DNA of 64,000 nt, taken from Halichondria panicea (lineage: Eukaryota > Porifera > Demospongiae > Suberitida > Halichondriidae). A program made the translations under genes and the position numbers. Below, piece by piece: positions 10,650 to 21,500 of the stretch. The notes beneath the pieces were generated by a model. That model was not told the origin of the DNA and did no database searches. It saw only the letters and a program-made list of their open reading frames with translations. The DNA is taken from NCBI RefSeq assembly GCF_963675165.1, contig NC_087381.1:2418001-2482000 (forward strand), read 5' to 3'. Positions within the stretch are counted from its first letter, which is position 1. Each line of letters opens with the position of its first letter.

Positions 10650-12794
10650 TCATTCAACAAGGAATCCTGTGGAGAGGGGATCGCCCTCCTCCAGCCAGTA
10701 CTCTCCTCGGCCAGTGTAATGACCCCACCCACTCACTTCCACCACAACCGCCAGCTCGTAGGGTCCAAAGGTCACAGTGGAGACCACCCTTCCTCTCATC
10801 TCTGAGCCAACCTTCGGCTGTACAATCAACCTCTCTTGGTCTGAGGGGACAAAAAATAATTCATTTGGGGGTTTTGAGCAAAATACAAACTTTGTGAGGA
10901 GTTGATTTGTGCAAAACTGTTCATTTGGGACTCACTGTATAGCAAGCAAATACCTAATTAATAAATTACTACCATCCCCAAACTTTTTATCTGTCCAAAA
11001 TGATATCATCAACAGGCTGGAGGTACCTAGTTTCACTTGGCCCTTGTGATACTGTACAGCTAGTCGTGCAGTTGTTCCTGAGCCGCATGGTGAGCGATCC
11101 ACCTGTGACCGTGTGTGTGTGGAGGGGGGGGGTTAGAAAAAACAACTAGAAGTTGGGGCCTCTGAATAAAAGACCAGCCACTTTGATAAATCTTATATAA
11201 GGAGGCTAAAGGCATACAAATGGCCGGTGCTTGCCCATTATAATGCATGAGAGTGGCTGTTCTTCTCACGGACATGTGCAATAAGAGCACTACCTCTTCA
11301 GCCTCTCCAAAGAAGCAGATGTTATTAGACACATCCGCTGTATCACAGCCATCAGTGAGAATAACTCCATACAGGAAAGCCAAGTCAGCACTATCAGGGT
11401 GTGTCAGTGTAGTGATGTTTTTAACTCCATGGAATATATCGTTTGCAAGGTGAAGTAATTCTTGAATGGGTGTGGTCTTTAGGTCCACGTTGAACTGCTG
11501 TACACTGACTAGAGCATAGAATGCCCCACCATAGCCGAGGTCATACACCACTGGACCTCTACCACCTGCACGAGAGTCACATAGTACATAAATTAAAGCG
11601 AGCACTTTCATTCTCTAGTTTAAATGGTTATTTCTAAAAAAACACTCTAGAGGAAACAAACAGAGAGTAGCCAGGAAACTGGTTTTGTTGCAAGCGATCT
11701 AAACACATGACTAGTTACATACCGGTGACATATTTTCACAGGCTATTAAAATTCTGCTCAAGTTGTGAAATGAATGTGCATTTCAAATTATTGACACGCA
11801 AGTGGTTTTAATTGCATTTTCCAATCATCTGTGAGTACACATTAATTTTTACAAACTCTCGTTTGCAGAAATAGCTGTATGCATGGACTTACTGATCTCA
11901 ATCTTCTGATTGACGGCAAATGCAAATGCAGGTACACTCTTGAAGCGAACACGCCCACTCTTCCCCGAGGCACTGTCGTACTGCACATGTGCAGTGACCA
12001 GACCACATGGGCACTGTATCTTGACCTCTGTTTCCGGGCTGGCCCGCGGGACTAATCCATAATCAACAGCATATCGTCCCAGGGATAGCATTGCATGTCC
12101 ACACATGGTACCGTAGCCTGTGAGAAAAGGGTTAATGATACGTAGCCTGTGCATGGGAAACAATACAACACTGCATCCATTTTTCACCAGGTAAGTTGAA
12201 TGGAGGGTCTGACGATATTACTTGCAGTAGGTATAAGAGGCACCCCAGGTTCCAATGCCTGACAAACTATGATATAAAGGATACAAGTTCCAGTTTGCCC
12301 CTCAACGAAGGCCACTTCTACCCACAACTATGTCATACTGTACTCAGTAACGTTAGAGGTACACTATTTTTTCTAGCACACCAAAGTTCTGCATTTATAA
12401 GCACATTCAATGCACCTTCACAATGAATGAACAAGACGGCCAGATCTGCCTTGTCAGCATCTTTCTCCACAAGGATAGCCCCGTACATGTCCTTATGACC
12501 TCGAGGCTCAAACATGAGAGCACGGCGGAGGTGGTCCAAGTGATCTCGAGCATAACGGCGTTTGTCTAGGAGAGTGTCCCCACACAAACGAGGGTAACCT
12601 GATCAGTGGGGTGGAGCGAAACGGTCAATACAACACATTTATAAACAGTTGAGCTAGCGATTACGATATCTCTCGGTATTAAGCTTAATATTCTGCTCAC
12701 CGGACACCACCACTCTGAGTGGTTCTCCCCCAGTATGCATCTCCACAGTCTTGATGAGCACACCATCCTTCCCCTGTAGCTCAGGAGATGACAT
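10650..12794 (-). CDS. Proline racemase / hydroxyproline epimerase family enzyme, two-cysteine type
   Basis: Six exons join in phase: 12794-12701, 12598-12416, 12117-11893, 11565-11294, 11102-11027, 10840-10650, giving about 346 aa, close to the family's usual 340-355. The N-terminus has TVEMHTGGEPLRVV. Next come LMFEPRGHKDMYGAIL and GYGTMCGHAML, whose Cys is about residue 98. Later comes VDRSPCGSGTTAR, whose Cys is about residue 264. The C-terminus has EGDPLSTGF. Proline racemases and 4-hydroxyproline epimerases use two such cysteines to remove and add the alpha proton. Vertebrate trans-3-hydroxyproline dehydratase has threonine at the second position. The sequence therefore favours racemase/epimerase chemistry on proline or a hydroxyproline. 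Animal collagen is rich in hydroxyproline, so a catabolic role is plausible. Cytosolic, as no signal peptide is visible. Confidence 0.9.
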
Positions 12795-12885
12795 TATTCC
12801 AGCACACCTCAGCTACAAGATACGTATGTAATTAGTAAAAGTGAGAAATTCTCCATATCCATTTCCAGTCGGCCGACGCCCATAG

Positions 12886-13270
12886 TAACAAATTGATAAC
12901 ATTTAACCACAAGAATGCAGATAGTACGGCTGCAATAATTGCACACGCAATGTTTACAATCACTGTGTGTGCGTTATGTTATAGTTATAACACGGGCACG
13001 AGGCAGGGGCGGGCTAGTAGAAAGGGGGGGGCTAGTAGAAAGGGGCGAAGCCCCGTACGAGGGTGGCAGAGCCACCCAGGGGGTGGGTATGGGAGGGGGA
13101 GCATCCCCCTCCCGCCTCGCCGGAGGCGAAATTTTTTGCTTTTTACAATTTGCTCACACTTTTACCTGGGTGCCCGCACATAGTAACAAATTGACATAAT
13201 TTAACCACAAAAATGCAACGTTTAGATCCTGAGACTTGCACACACAGTATTTAATTTCAATGCGTGCGCT
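12886..13270. repeat. GC-rich hairpin cassette between two diverged direct repeats
   Basis: The flanks at about 12886-12985 and 13181-13272 are related copies sharing 'tagtaacaaattga', 'tttaaccacaa' and a TGTGTGCG-like end. Between them, 13005-13130 is strikingly GC-rich. It is a run of short perfect stem-loops: ggggcgaagcccc, gggtggcagagccaccc, gggagggggagcatccccc, and cgcctcgccggaggcg. This composition is unlike anything else in the window. Confidence 0.6.
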
Positions 13271-13644
13271 AGTATAGTAGTAACCACAAGTAACAACATA
13301 GTGGTTTTGTGAGAATGTCTTCAATTAAATTAACTACAAGCTGCAAAAGAAAATCAGGTAGCTACACAAACTAATAAATCAATAACAAAATAACACAATC
13401 CAATAAATACAGAGCCAGATTTGTAGCAAAGGAGTGCCTTCAGTAGTAGATGGGAGAAACGTAAGTGTGCCAATAGACCCCAGTCTCAGTACAATCAGCA
13501 CGAGTGTCCGAGTTCCTCAACTAGCATTAGTCACACAGCAGGTTGGATTGTCTTTTAATGTTAATACACACTGTCTTCATTTGTGTCGAGTGGAGACGTT
13601 TCACTTCAGTGCTTTAGACGTGTACTATCCACGATTTGAGCTGT

Positions 13645-14028
13645 TCATGGCACTATCCAGTGTTGTCCTTTCTCCTCAATGGCCACCTGCATGTTGATAC
13701 GTCCGGTTGAGTGGCTGGTTGGGTCTTCCACCATGTTCCAGCACACAATGGCATCGCATCCTTCAGAAGCTGGAGATCCTTGCCACCAAGTTAGCAGAAT
13801 GGTCCTGTGGTCAGGTACGAAAAAAATATTGTGAACAGGGGTGATGACAAAAATAAGTTGGTTCCTATGGATGGATTCTACCTGACCCGGTGCCACTACA
13901 TAATTATTCACTGTACATGCACATGTATTGTCCAGATGAAGGGGACAGTCACCTTTCTGGCAAAAAACTTGGGATGGAGGACCTATACTTACAAACACGC
14001 TAGGAACTCGTCTGGAAGGTTGGCAATC
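13645..14028 (-). CDS. Unassigned minus-strand exons (3' end of a possible secreted protein)
   Basis: The best-supported piece is a last exon, 13804-13645. It starts after a good 3' splice site and ends at a TGA. It encodes LLTWWQGSPASEGCDAIVCW and later HSTGRINMQVAIEEKG. Upstream open segments at about 13955-13883 (GDCPLHLDNTCACTVNNYV) and about 14028-13993 are also bounded by splice-like sites. The cysteine and tryptophan spacing suggests an extracellular fold, but the family was not recognised. The phases of the last two pieces do not match, so the model is incomplete. Confidence 0.35.
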   Translation of the reverse strand, partial: DCQPSRRVPSVFVSIGPPSQVFCQKGDCPLHLDNTCACTVNNYVVAPGQVESIHRNQLIFVITPVHNIFFVPDHRTILLTWWQGSPASEGCDAIVCWNMVEDPTSHSTGRINMQVAIEEKGQHWIVP

Positions 14029-14039
14029 TGTGTTATTAT

Positions 14040-14448
14040 TTATTTTATGTATCACACTCACAGAAGCTCATTTCCAGATGTCCTGGCGATGGAGGCAGTT
14101 ACGACACACCATTCACTGATCAGCTGCCTCCCCAACCTCCCTATTCGGTCTGCTAATAAGCAGATGGAGCTGTGTGGACCTCACAAAAGCGGAGGTTCCA
14201 CCAATCTGATGCCCGGGGAAGCCAAGCATTACTGCAGCCCAGACAAAGAGACTGGTCCAACTTGGCCTGGAGCACAGCACTCTGGTGACACTGAGGTCCA
14301 AGAGTGGTATTACACACAGGCTTTCATGGAAGCTCTGAAGGGGAAGGGAGTGAAAAGCAAGGCCCTGTGTATCAAGCTAGCAAAGCTAGTTCATAGTTTA
14401 CCTTCAAAGTCCATCAAAACAGCAGCCAACCCTGGCAGAAGTCTATGA
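14040..14448 (+). CDS. Open segment of about 136 codons, unknown
   Basis: After a splice-acceptor-like 'cacactcacag', a plus-strand frame stays open to a TGA at 14448. It includes ELCGPHKSGGSTNL and MEALKGKGVKSKALCIKLAK. Its composition is protein-like, but no family was recognised and no partner exons were found. It may be an exon or a transposon fragment. It is antisense to nothing recognised. Confidence 0.25.
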
Positions 14449-14831
14449 GCCAGCCAATTGTCAGCGCTGTCTGTAGCCCCAGCGTTGCCTATCTCTTCTC
14501 TTCAGGCTACTAACAAATGGCTCTTATATAATTATATGTATAGTTTCTTCTTATCCTGCATTCTAAGCACCACTCTGTATGCTGTGGTGTTCTTCGGCAG
14601 TTAGTTGTACGTTATAAAAACAGAATTATACAGGCGAATTAATCATAAAGAATAATAGGGTGAACGGAAAAGTTATATAATTATGCATGGGAATCCGCAG
14701 ACACTAGAATAACAGCTTAATTTACGGAGTATATAATCTATCAAGCAAGGCATATAATTATATAGTTGCAGCATCCAAGCCTATATATATACATGTATAT
14801 ACACTACACTGCGCATGTGCAGTAATTTCAA

Positions 14832-14954
14832 GTGGGATGGATCTCTGACCCTTATAATATTTGCATAATAATAATAGTAATTGGCTCAGCTCTTGAAGCT
14901 CAACAGCCGCTGCATTTAATTTCCTATTCCTCTGGATCTACCGGAGGTCTTATT
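14832..14954 (+). CDS. Possible 5' exon of the SRCR receptor kinase
   Basis: The open segment includes a hydrophobic stretch (ICIIIIVIGSAL) and could end at a donor after GGA-G near 14945. That phase (1) is the one needed by the first SRCR exon at 15525. No in-frame ATG is present, so it would have to be joined to a still earlier exon. The evidence is only phase and hydrophobicity. Confidence 0.2.
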
Positions 14955-15018
14955 AGTGCAGCAGGCATGTGCATGGTATATAAGTCAGCAGGAGCACATG
15001 CTCATGAAGTCAGATATA

Positions 15019-15235
15019 CCGCATAGCGCGAAATTTTCGCTGATTTTGTGGGTTAGCAATCCTACATGAAAATTAAGTCCACGAAAATTGAGAATTATCT
15101 TGCTATAAAGTGCAACCATTATAAAGGCGTGGTTTCCAGTAAGCGGTCATTCTACGAACATTGCATGTGCAAAGAAATGCTTTTAGAGGCCATTTCACAA
15201 AATAAAGCTAAAATGCCTCGCGCTATACAGTACGT
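15019..15235. mobile_element. Small MITE 5' of the SRCR exons
   Basis: The ends 'gcatagcgcgaaattttcgc' and 'atgcctcgcgctatacagta' are imperfect inverted repeats around about 200 bp of AT-rich sequence. No coding capacity. Confidence 0.4.
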
Positions 15236-15524
15236 ACTTCTCTAATAAAGAATGCTGTATTGGTTTTGTTGTCGTGCTGGAATGTTTGGTTTCAATTAAA
15301 CAAGATATTAAGTCAACATTGAAAGAATAACAACACTGGTGTAATTGTTGATATACACACATACGGAACTACTAATTGCGATAATCACCATTATTGATCA
15401 ACGTTGAAAGTGAAAGAAGCCTTTAATAATACATAAATCGTATCACAGTAACCACAATAATTATGTGAGTGATGGCTGGCCTATATAATTATTGTGCTGT
15501 CTATAGTTCATTTCGTGCCTGCAG

Positions 15525-18500
15525 GACAATCGAGTGGAGATGTGAGGCTGATAGATTTATCTGGTTCAATAGGATACAGAATTGGTAGACTGGATGTCTA
15601 CTATAATAGCCAGTGGGGGACAGTGTGTCAGGATGGATTCGGTCCAACTGGTGCACTTGTGGCTTGTCGTCAGCTGGGTTTCCTAGGTTACGTAGCCTAT
15701 GGGGTCGTACGGAGGTATAAGTATACCAATAATTATAGCTTGCGTAAAACGAACTACTATTACAGACAGTAATATTGATCCAAATTTTTTCACTCATAAA
15801 TATATGCAGTGCACTAGCAGTGCCAGTATCCACTCCAATATGGTTGGATGACCTTCGCTGCAATGGTTCTGAAAGCAGATTGAACGACTGTCCACGAAAT
15901 CCTATCGGAGTTCATAATTGTGTACATTCTGACCATGTGGGATTAGTGTGTGCAATAAGTGAGTGCTTTCAATAGTTATAATTATATTCATACATCTTCT
16001 GTATTTATAGATCATGTTTTGAGACTAGTAAACACCACTACCAGTGGGATAGCCTCCGCTGGTAGACTGGAATTGTTTTATAATGATCAATGGGGGACCG
16101 TGTGTGATGACAACTTTGGTCCAAATGATGCAATGGTGGCTTGTCGTCAGCTGGGGTACGCAGACTATACTAAGTTTGGAAGGGTAGAAACGTTAGGGTG
16201 AGTGTAACACACTGCATGCACTTGACTACTTTTAGCTCCAATTCCTCGTATATTGTTCTTCCAATCTTCACCCATAATTATTATAATTATATATTAAAGG
16301 ATAATAATTTCCTACAATATAGTTTCTACCAGTCTTCAAATTCCAGTCGGACATGGCTGGATAATCTTCGTTGCATAGGAACTGAAAGAATACTGACTGA
16401 TTGCCCTGCTAACACTATTGGAGTTGAAGATTGCACCCACGCACAAGATGTGGCCTTGGTTTGTACTGTAGGTAAGTTAGATGATAATTATAGTGATAAT
16501 AGTGCATGCATGTGCTGCTTGTACTATAGCATTGCTTTATATCTACAGTTCCAATGATCAAGAGTATATACACTGTAAAAAAAAAAGTGCAGTGAGCGCA
16601 CTAAAACCGTCGCATATAGCACACTTTTTCAAAAAAGCGTGCTATATGCGACGGTTTTAGTGTGTCCACCGCACTTTTTTTCAATCATTTTTTACAGTGT
16701 ATACATGCATGCATGAAATACTCTTGTCAATGATCGTTGCAGAACTGTTTATTATACAGTGCATCGAGTAGATTACCACAAATGTGTGAGTGTTACTTAA
16801 ATATTTGGGAAATGGCCGGTGCTGCATGATACCATTGTGTACGTGAATGAATAAGCTGCAACATTTCTTAACATGCATGAGGTGGTGGATTTGAGGGATT
16901 AATAGAATAACAGCAAATATTATTGTTATAGTGGGTATAATCGGTTAGAGTAACAAACGCTATCTTTAAACAGCTAAGATCTCAGATAATTGTTGAATGG
17001 TTTATGTTTCCTGGCTATCCTTTAATTTCGTGGCCACACCAACTTTTTTGCGTCATTCCTAGATACATGAGTGATTTACAATTGCTCTTGTATATAGGTG
17101 CATGTGGTTTGCAATTAAAACTTCACATCTTCTACTGCACTATAGTCTGCACTTCAGCAGTGCACTATAGTCTGCATTTCAGCAGTGCTACATACAAGCT
17201 TTTAATTTAAAGACATCAACTGCATGTATTAAATAGATAGTCTATACAGCTACTCAGTTGAGTCAGCTATAGTACCAAGACTTCAATCAGCCAATGATTG
17301 AGGCACATAAATTGTCCTTGATCACCCTCTAGCTGCTATACCAGCCTCCTACAGACTAGACTGTACAGTGTACATGCAGTTATACATAATATAATCAGGA
17401 GGGCACAGCTGGAGGGAATACATTAATTTTTTAAGAGACATATTAATAAAGAGCCAATGCACTTGATTTTCATTCTGCACTTCATTTTATCATTCTATAA
17501 AACTCGTAGTCATTCTACAAAACACATTCTAGCTATAATTATATACATTCTCATTATCAATTTAATTTTATGCAGAATGAGTCATATAGACATTCAGACT
17601 CAGTTCTCATGATTGACAATGAAGCATCTGCATGTCACTTGTTCGCTTTGGAATTATTTTGGTCAACACTCTTCGATCTATGCTATATAATAATATGCAT
17701 ACAACTGTGCTTTATGGCAGTCTAGTTCGTAGTACGCAGAAGAATGCCACTGCCATAATTATGTAGGTATATGCATTCCTTTGCCACTCACAAAAGTTTG
17801 CGATACTATAAATTGACTGTATTCCCTCCAGATGGAGACCTGAGGCTTATAAGCAACTCAGGCCAAACAGGAGGCTCCTCTGGCAGACTGGAAGTCTTTA
17901 ACAATGAACAATGGGGTACAGTGTGTGATGATAACTTCAGTCCAAATGATGCAAGGGTGGCTTGTCGTCAATTAGGGTTCTTAACCTACACGCAATACGG
18001 AACAGTTGGAACGCTAGGGTGAGCGTATAATTATATGTATGTTCATCATTGAGTGACTGGAGGGGGAGGGTACCATACAATTTTATTTTTTTGCCTTAAA
18101 ATGTTTGTTGGTATAAAATAACCCTAATGCAAAAAAATGTTCTAAAAATTAAATTGCAAGGGATTCAAAATTGTTCTTCTCCTAAGCATTCGTCAGAGTC
18201 TAAGAATGAACTCAGCGACATTGATGACAGAGACGTACTTACAGTAGGCTCTTCTGGCTCCTACAGATATGGCTCCACAGTTGCCTGCATGTTTCATCTT
18301 CACTGCAGCTTTCTTCATGCTCGACATGCAGATGAGAAAAACTCAACTGGCTTGAATCATGGCTAGAATCAGACTCACTAGATGCAGCCATTCCTTTGTA
18401 TAATATTACGTACTCTCTTACGTCACGTTTGACCTCAACAGGAAGCAACATTTTAAGCCTTTCTTACAATCCTGTTCTCCTCTGAATATTTTCAGCACAT

Positions 18501-21500
18501 CAGATTATTTATACCCCACAAAAAACATTTTAAGGAAAAAATAACACTTTATATTTTCATTCCCTTAACCATAATTATAGCCAGTTCTTTCATGACTCTA
18601 AGATTACTTTATTGAACAGTTTCAATGAAATTTCATCGGACTTTCCAATATGGCTGGACGAGCTTCGTTGCAGAGGAACTGAGAGAAGACTCACTGATTG
18701 TCTTGCTAACACTATCGGAGTTGAAGATTGCACCCACTCACAAGATGTGGCCTTGGTCTGTACTGCAAGTAAGTAAGGGATGAGTACAAATAGTTTGACA
18801 GTGAGTATGCAGTCATGCAATGAACTCGTTTTATACATATATACAGCATAATTATTATTGTGTACTATCAGGCTATTATGACATTGTAGTATATACATTC
18901 ATTATTGATCACTGCATTCAGATGGAGACTTGAGGCTGGTAAGCAACTCAGGCCAAACAAGAGGCTCCTCTGGCAGACTGGAGATCTATTACAATGGACA
19001 ATGGGGGACAGTGTGTGATGACAACTTCGGCCCAAATGATGCAAGAGTGGCTTGTCGTCAACTAGGATTCTCATCCTACAGTCAATATGGAACAGTTGGA
19101 ACGCTAGGGTGAGTGTATAAGCTCATATTAATTAACTTACTCGCCATCACTGAAACACCCATCTTGAAGAGACATGAATCAGAATAATGATTACATTATT
19201 CCATGCACATGTAGTTTCAATGAACTCCTATCGGACTCTCCAACATGGCTGGACGAGATTCGTTGCTTAGGAACTGAGAGCAGACTCATTAATTGTCCAG
19301 CTAACACTATTGCATGGAGTTGAAGATTGTGCCCACACACAAGATGTGGCCTTGGTGTGCAGTTCTACAGGTAAAAGTTGCATAACTTACAACGTTATAA
19401 ACATGTACAGCCGAGTGCATGGCCTATACTGTTGATAGAATCAATTGGGTAAACTGCACAAAACAATTAATGCAGTAATTGCACTAGAATAAGAATTCAA
19501 AATAATATACCTTTGGACAGTAAATGGTTGAAGTAGTAGTCCTATATAAGCATAATTATATGTAATTCTAATAGCACAGAGTCATAAGAATTATACGTAT
19601 AGAATATAATATATAACTAACAGCAAATCATACCCACAAATAAGAAAAAAATGTACATGTGTCCCACCTATATGTAGAATAATTATTTTTTTGCAGGGTG
19701 TATCATATAATAATTATTATTGAAGTGGAGGGGGGAAATAAAGGCACTCGGAGTGTGTCGCCGGCTAGGGGAATCCGGGGCTGGAAAATGTTTGTTAATT
19801 AGGTGCATGGTATATTGGTGAAATCTGGTGAGTTGAGGTTGCCTTTGCATTCTCAGTCATACAACTATACCGTTTTGTTGAACAACACAACGACTTTAAT
19901 AACAGCTTACCAGATCAAACTTTATACTGCAGAGCTCACAGTAACACCACAAACAGCCTCTCCTACCACTACTATACCTACTACCTCTGTAACAACAACA
20001 ACTGCAACAGGTATATGCTTGTGTTATATTAGCCTCGATTCCAAGCCGATTAAAATACGGCCTGGTGTACCTATTGCATGGTGATAGTGCGCATGCGTTA
20101 GAGTTTATTCACCAGAATCTGGGGAATCCTCTTTTTTCTTTCTCTCATCTATTTTCTATCTTTGTACATCAGCTTAGCTCTCTATTGCGTTGTTCCAGAA
20201 GGCTTTAACACTAGTCTGAAGCCAGAAGAGGCTCTCATCTACCTCTATGACGGTTGTATGGTCAGGATGTCTTACCTTGGATCTGTACAGGCTATGGGAA
20301 GTTGTATGGTGCCTCAAACTGCTACTCGCGAAGACAACCCGGCTATAGGACCATCCTAGACGTAGATGAGAGCCTCTTCTGTCATAAAACTAGTGTTCAA
20401 GCCTTCTAGCCAACGCAATAGACGGCATAAGCCACAGCTTCACAGAACTCAGTCATAGAGATAAAGCATTACGGAACATATATTCTTATTTCCTATAATT
20501 TACTAAGGTTTTACGTTTATAGTACAATTACCCATATTCTGGGTAATTTGAAGCGCATGCGCACTATCACCCCTGCAATAGGTACCAGGCTGTATTTTAA
20601 TCGGCCTTGAATCGAGGCTAGTGTTATATATGCCATTGCGTATATATATAGGTATTCAATTTGAGTGGGTATGATTTCTGTGTCGGCTATCTAATTATAT
20701 GATCAGATTTGTCATGCATGCGTGATGCCCCATGCATGACAGGTGCATGTTGGCACATAACATTTCCTTACACACTGCATGCTGATTGTGGATGTGGTGT
20801 TTTGTGTGCATGGCAAATGCATGGTTATAGCAAATTTAGCTTGGAATGTGGTATTTTGATACTTATTAGTCTGTCATGATTATTTGTGGTTCTCTTGCAA
20901 AAGGGCTGTGTTTATATAGCATGGATATAGTTATTGTACATGTATGATTATAAACTATATATACTCATATGCCAATGAACCTATACAATTAACTTTTAAC
21001 TCGGTTCAGATACAACTGGCATCATCATTGGATCTGCTGTTGCGGGGACAGTAATTGTGTTTGTCGCATTGACTTGCTTTATAGTTTGTTGTGTTGGGCT
21101 CCTCAAACGAAGACAGTTGAAAGCAAAACAACTTACAATGATGTAAATTATGCCGTAATAATGCACTTAGACCATGTATGCAGTATACAAAGCCATAGAA
21201 ACACTAAAACTCTATGTAGGTATGATCTTGACGCATTACCTAATAATGCTATCAATCCCTCGCTGTCGACTCCTTTCAATGACACACGACAATCGATCCT
21301 GAGTTCCACCACCAACAAGATGAACAGGACAGAGTTGCCGCCAAAGTTGGTACCACGATTTCCAACAGCCAATGCTTGTACGTATATGTTACATGATGAT
21401 GAGTGTTAATTACGAATGCATGCATAATTTAATTGATTTTTAAGCATTATCGCATGGTATACATGTAGTATAATTTTAAACAATTGCTGGGCCTGTACGA

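Noticed and set aside
12990-13135. Bacterial contamination as the source of the GC-rich block
   Set aside because: It is only about 140 bp and sits between two related AT-rich sponge-like flanks. It carries hairpins and no coding sequence. Contamination cannot be excluded without reads but is not the best explanation.
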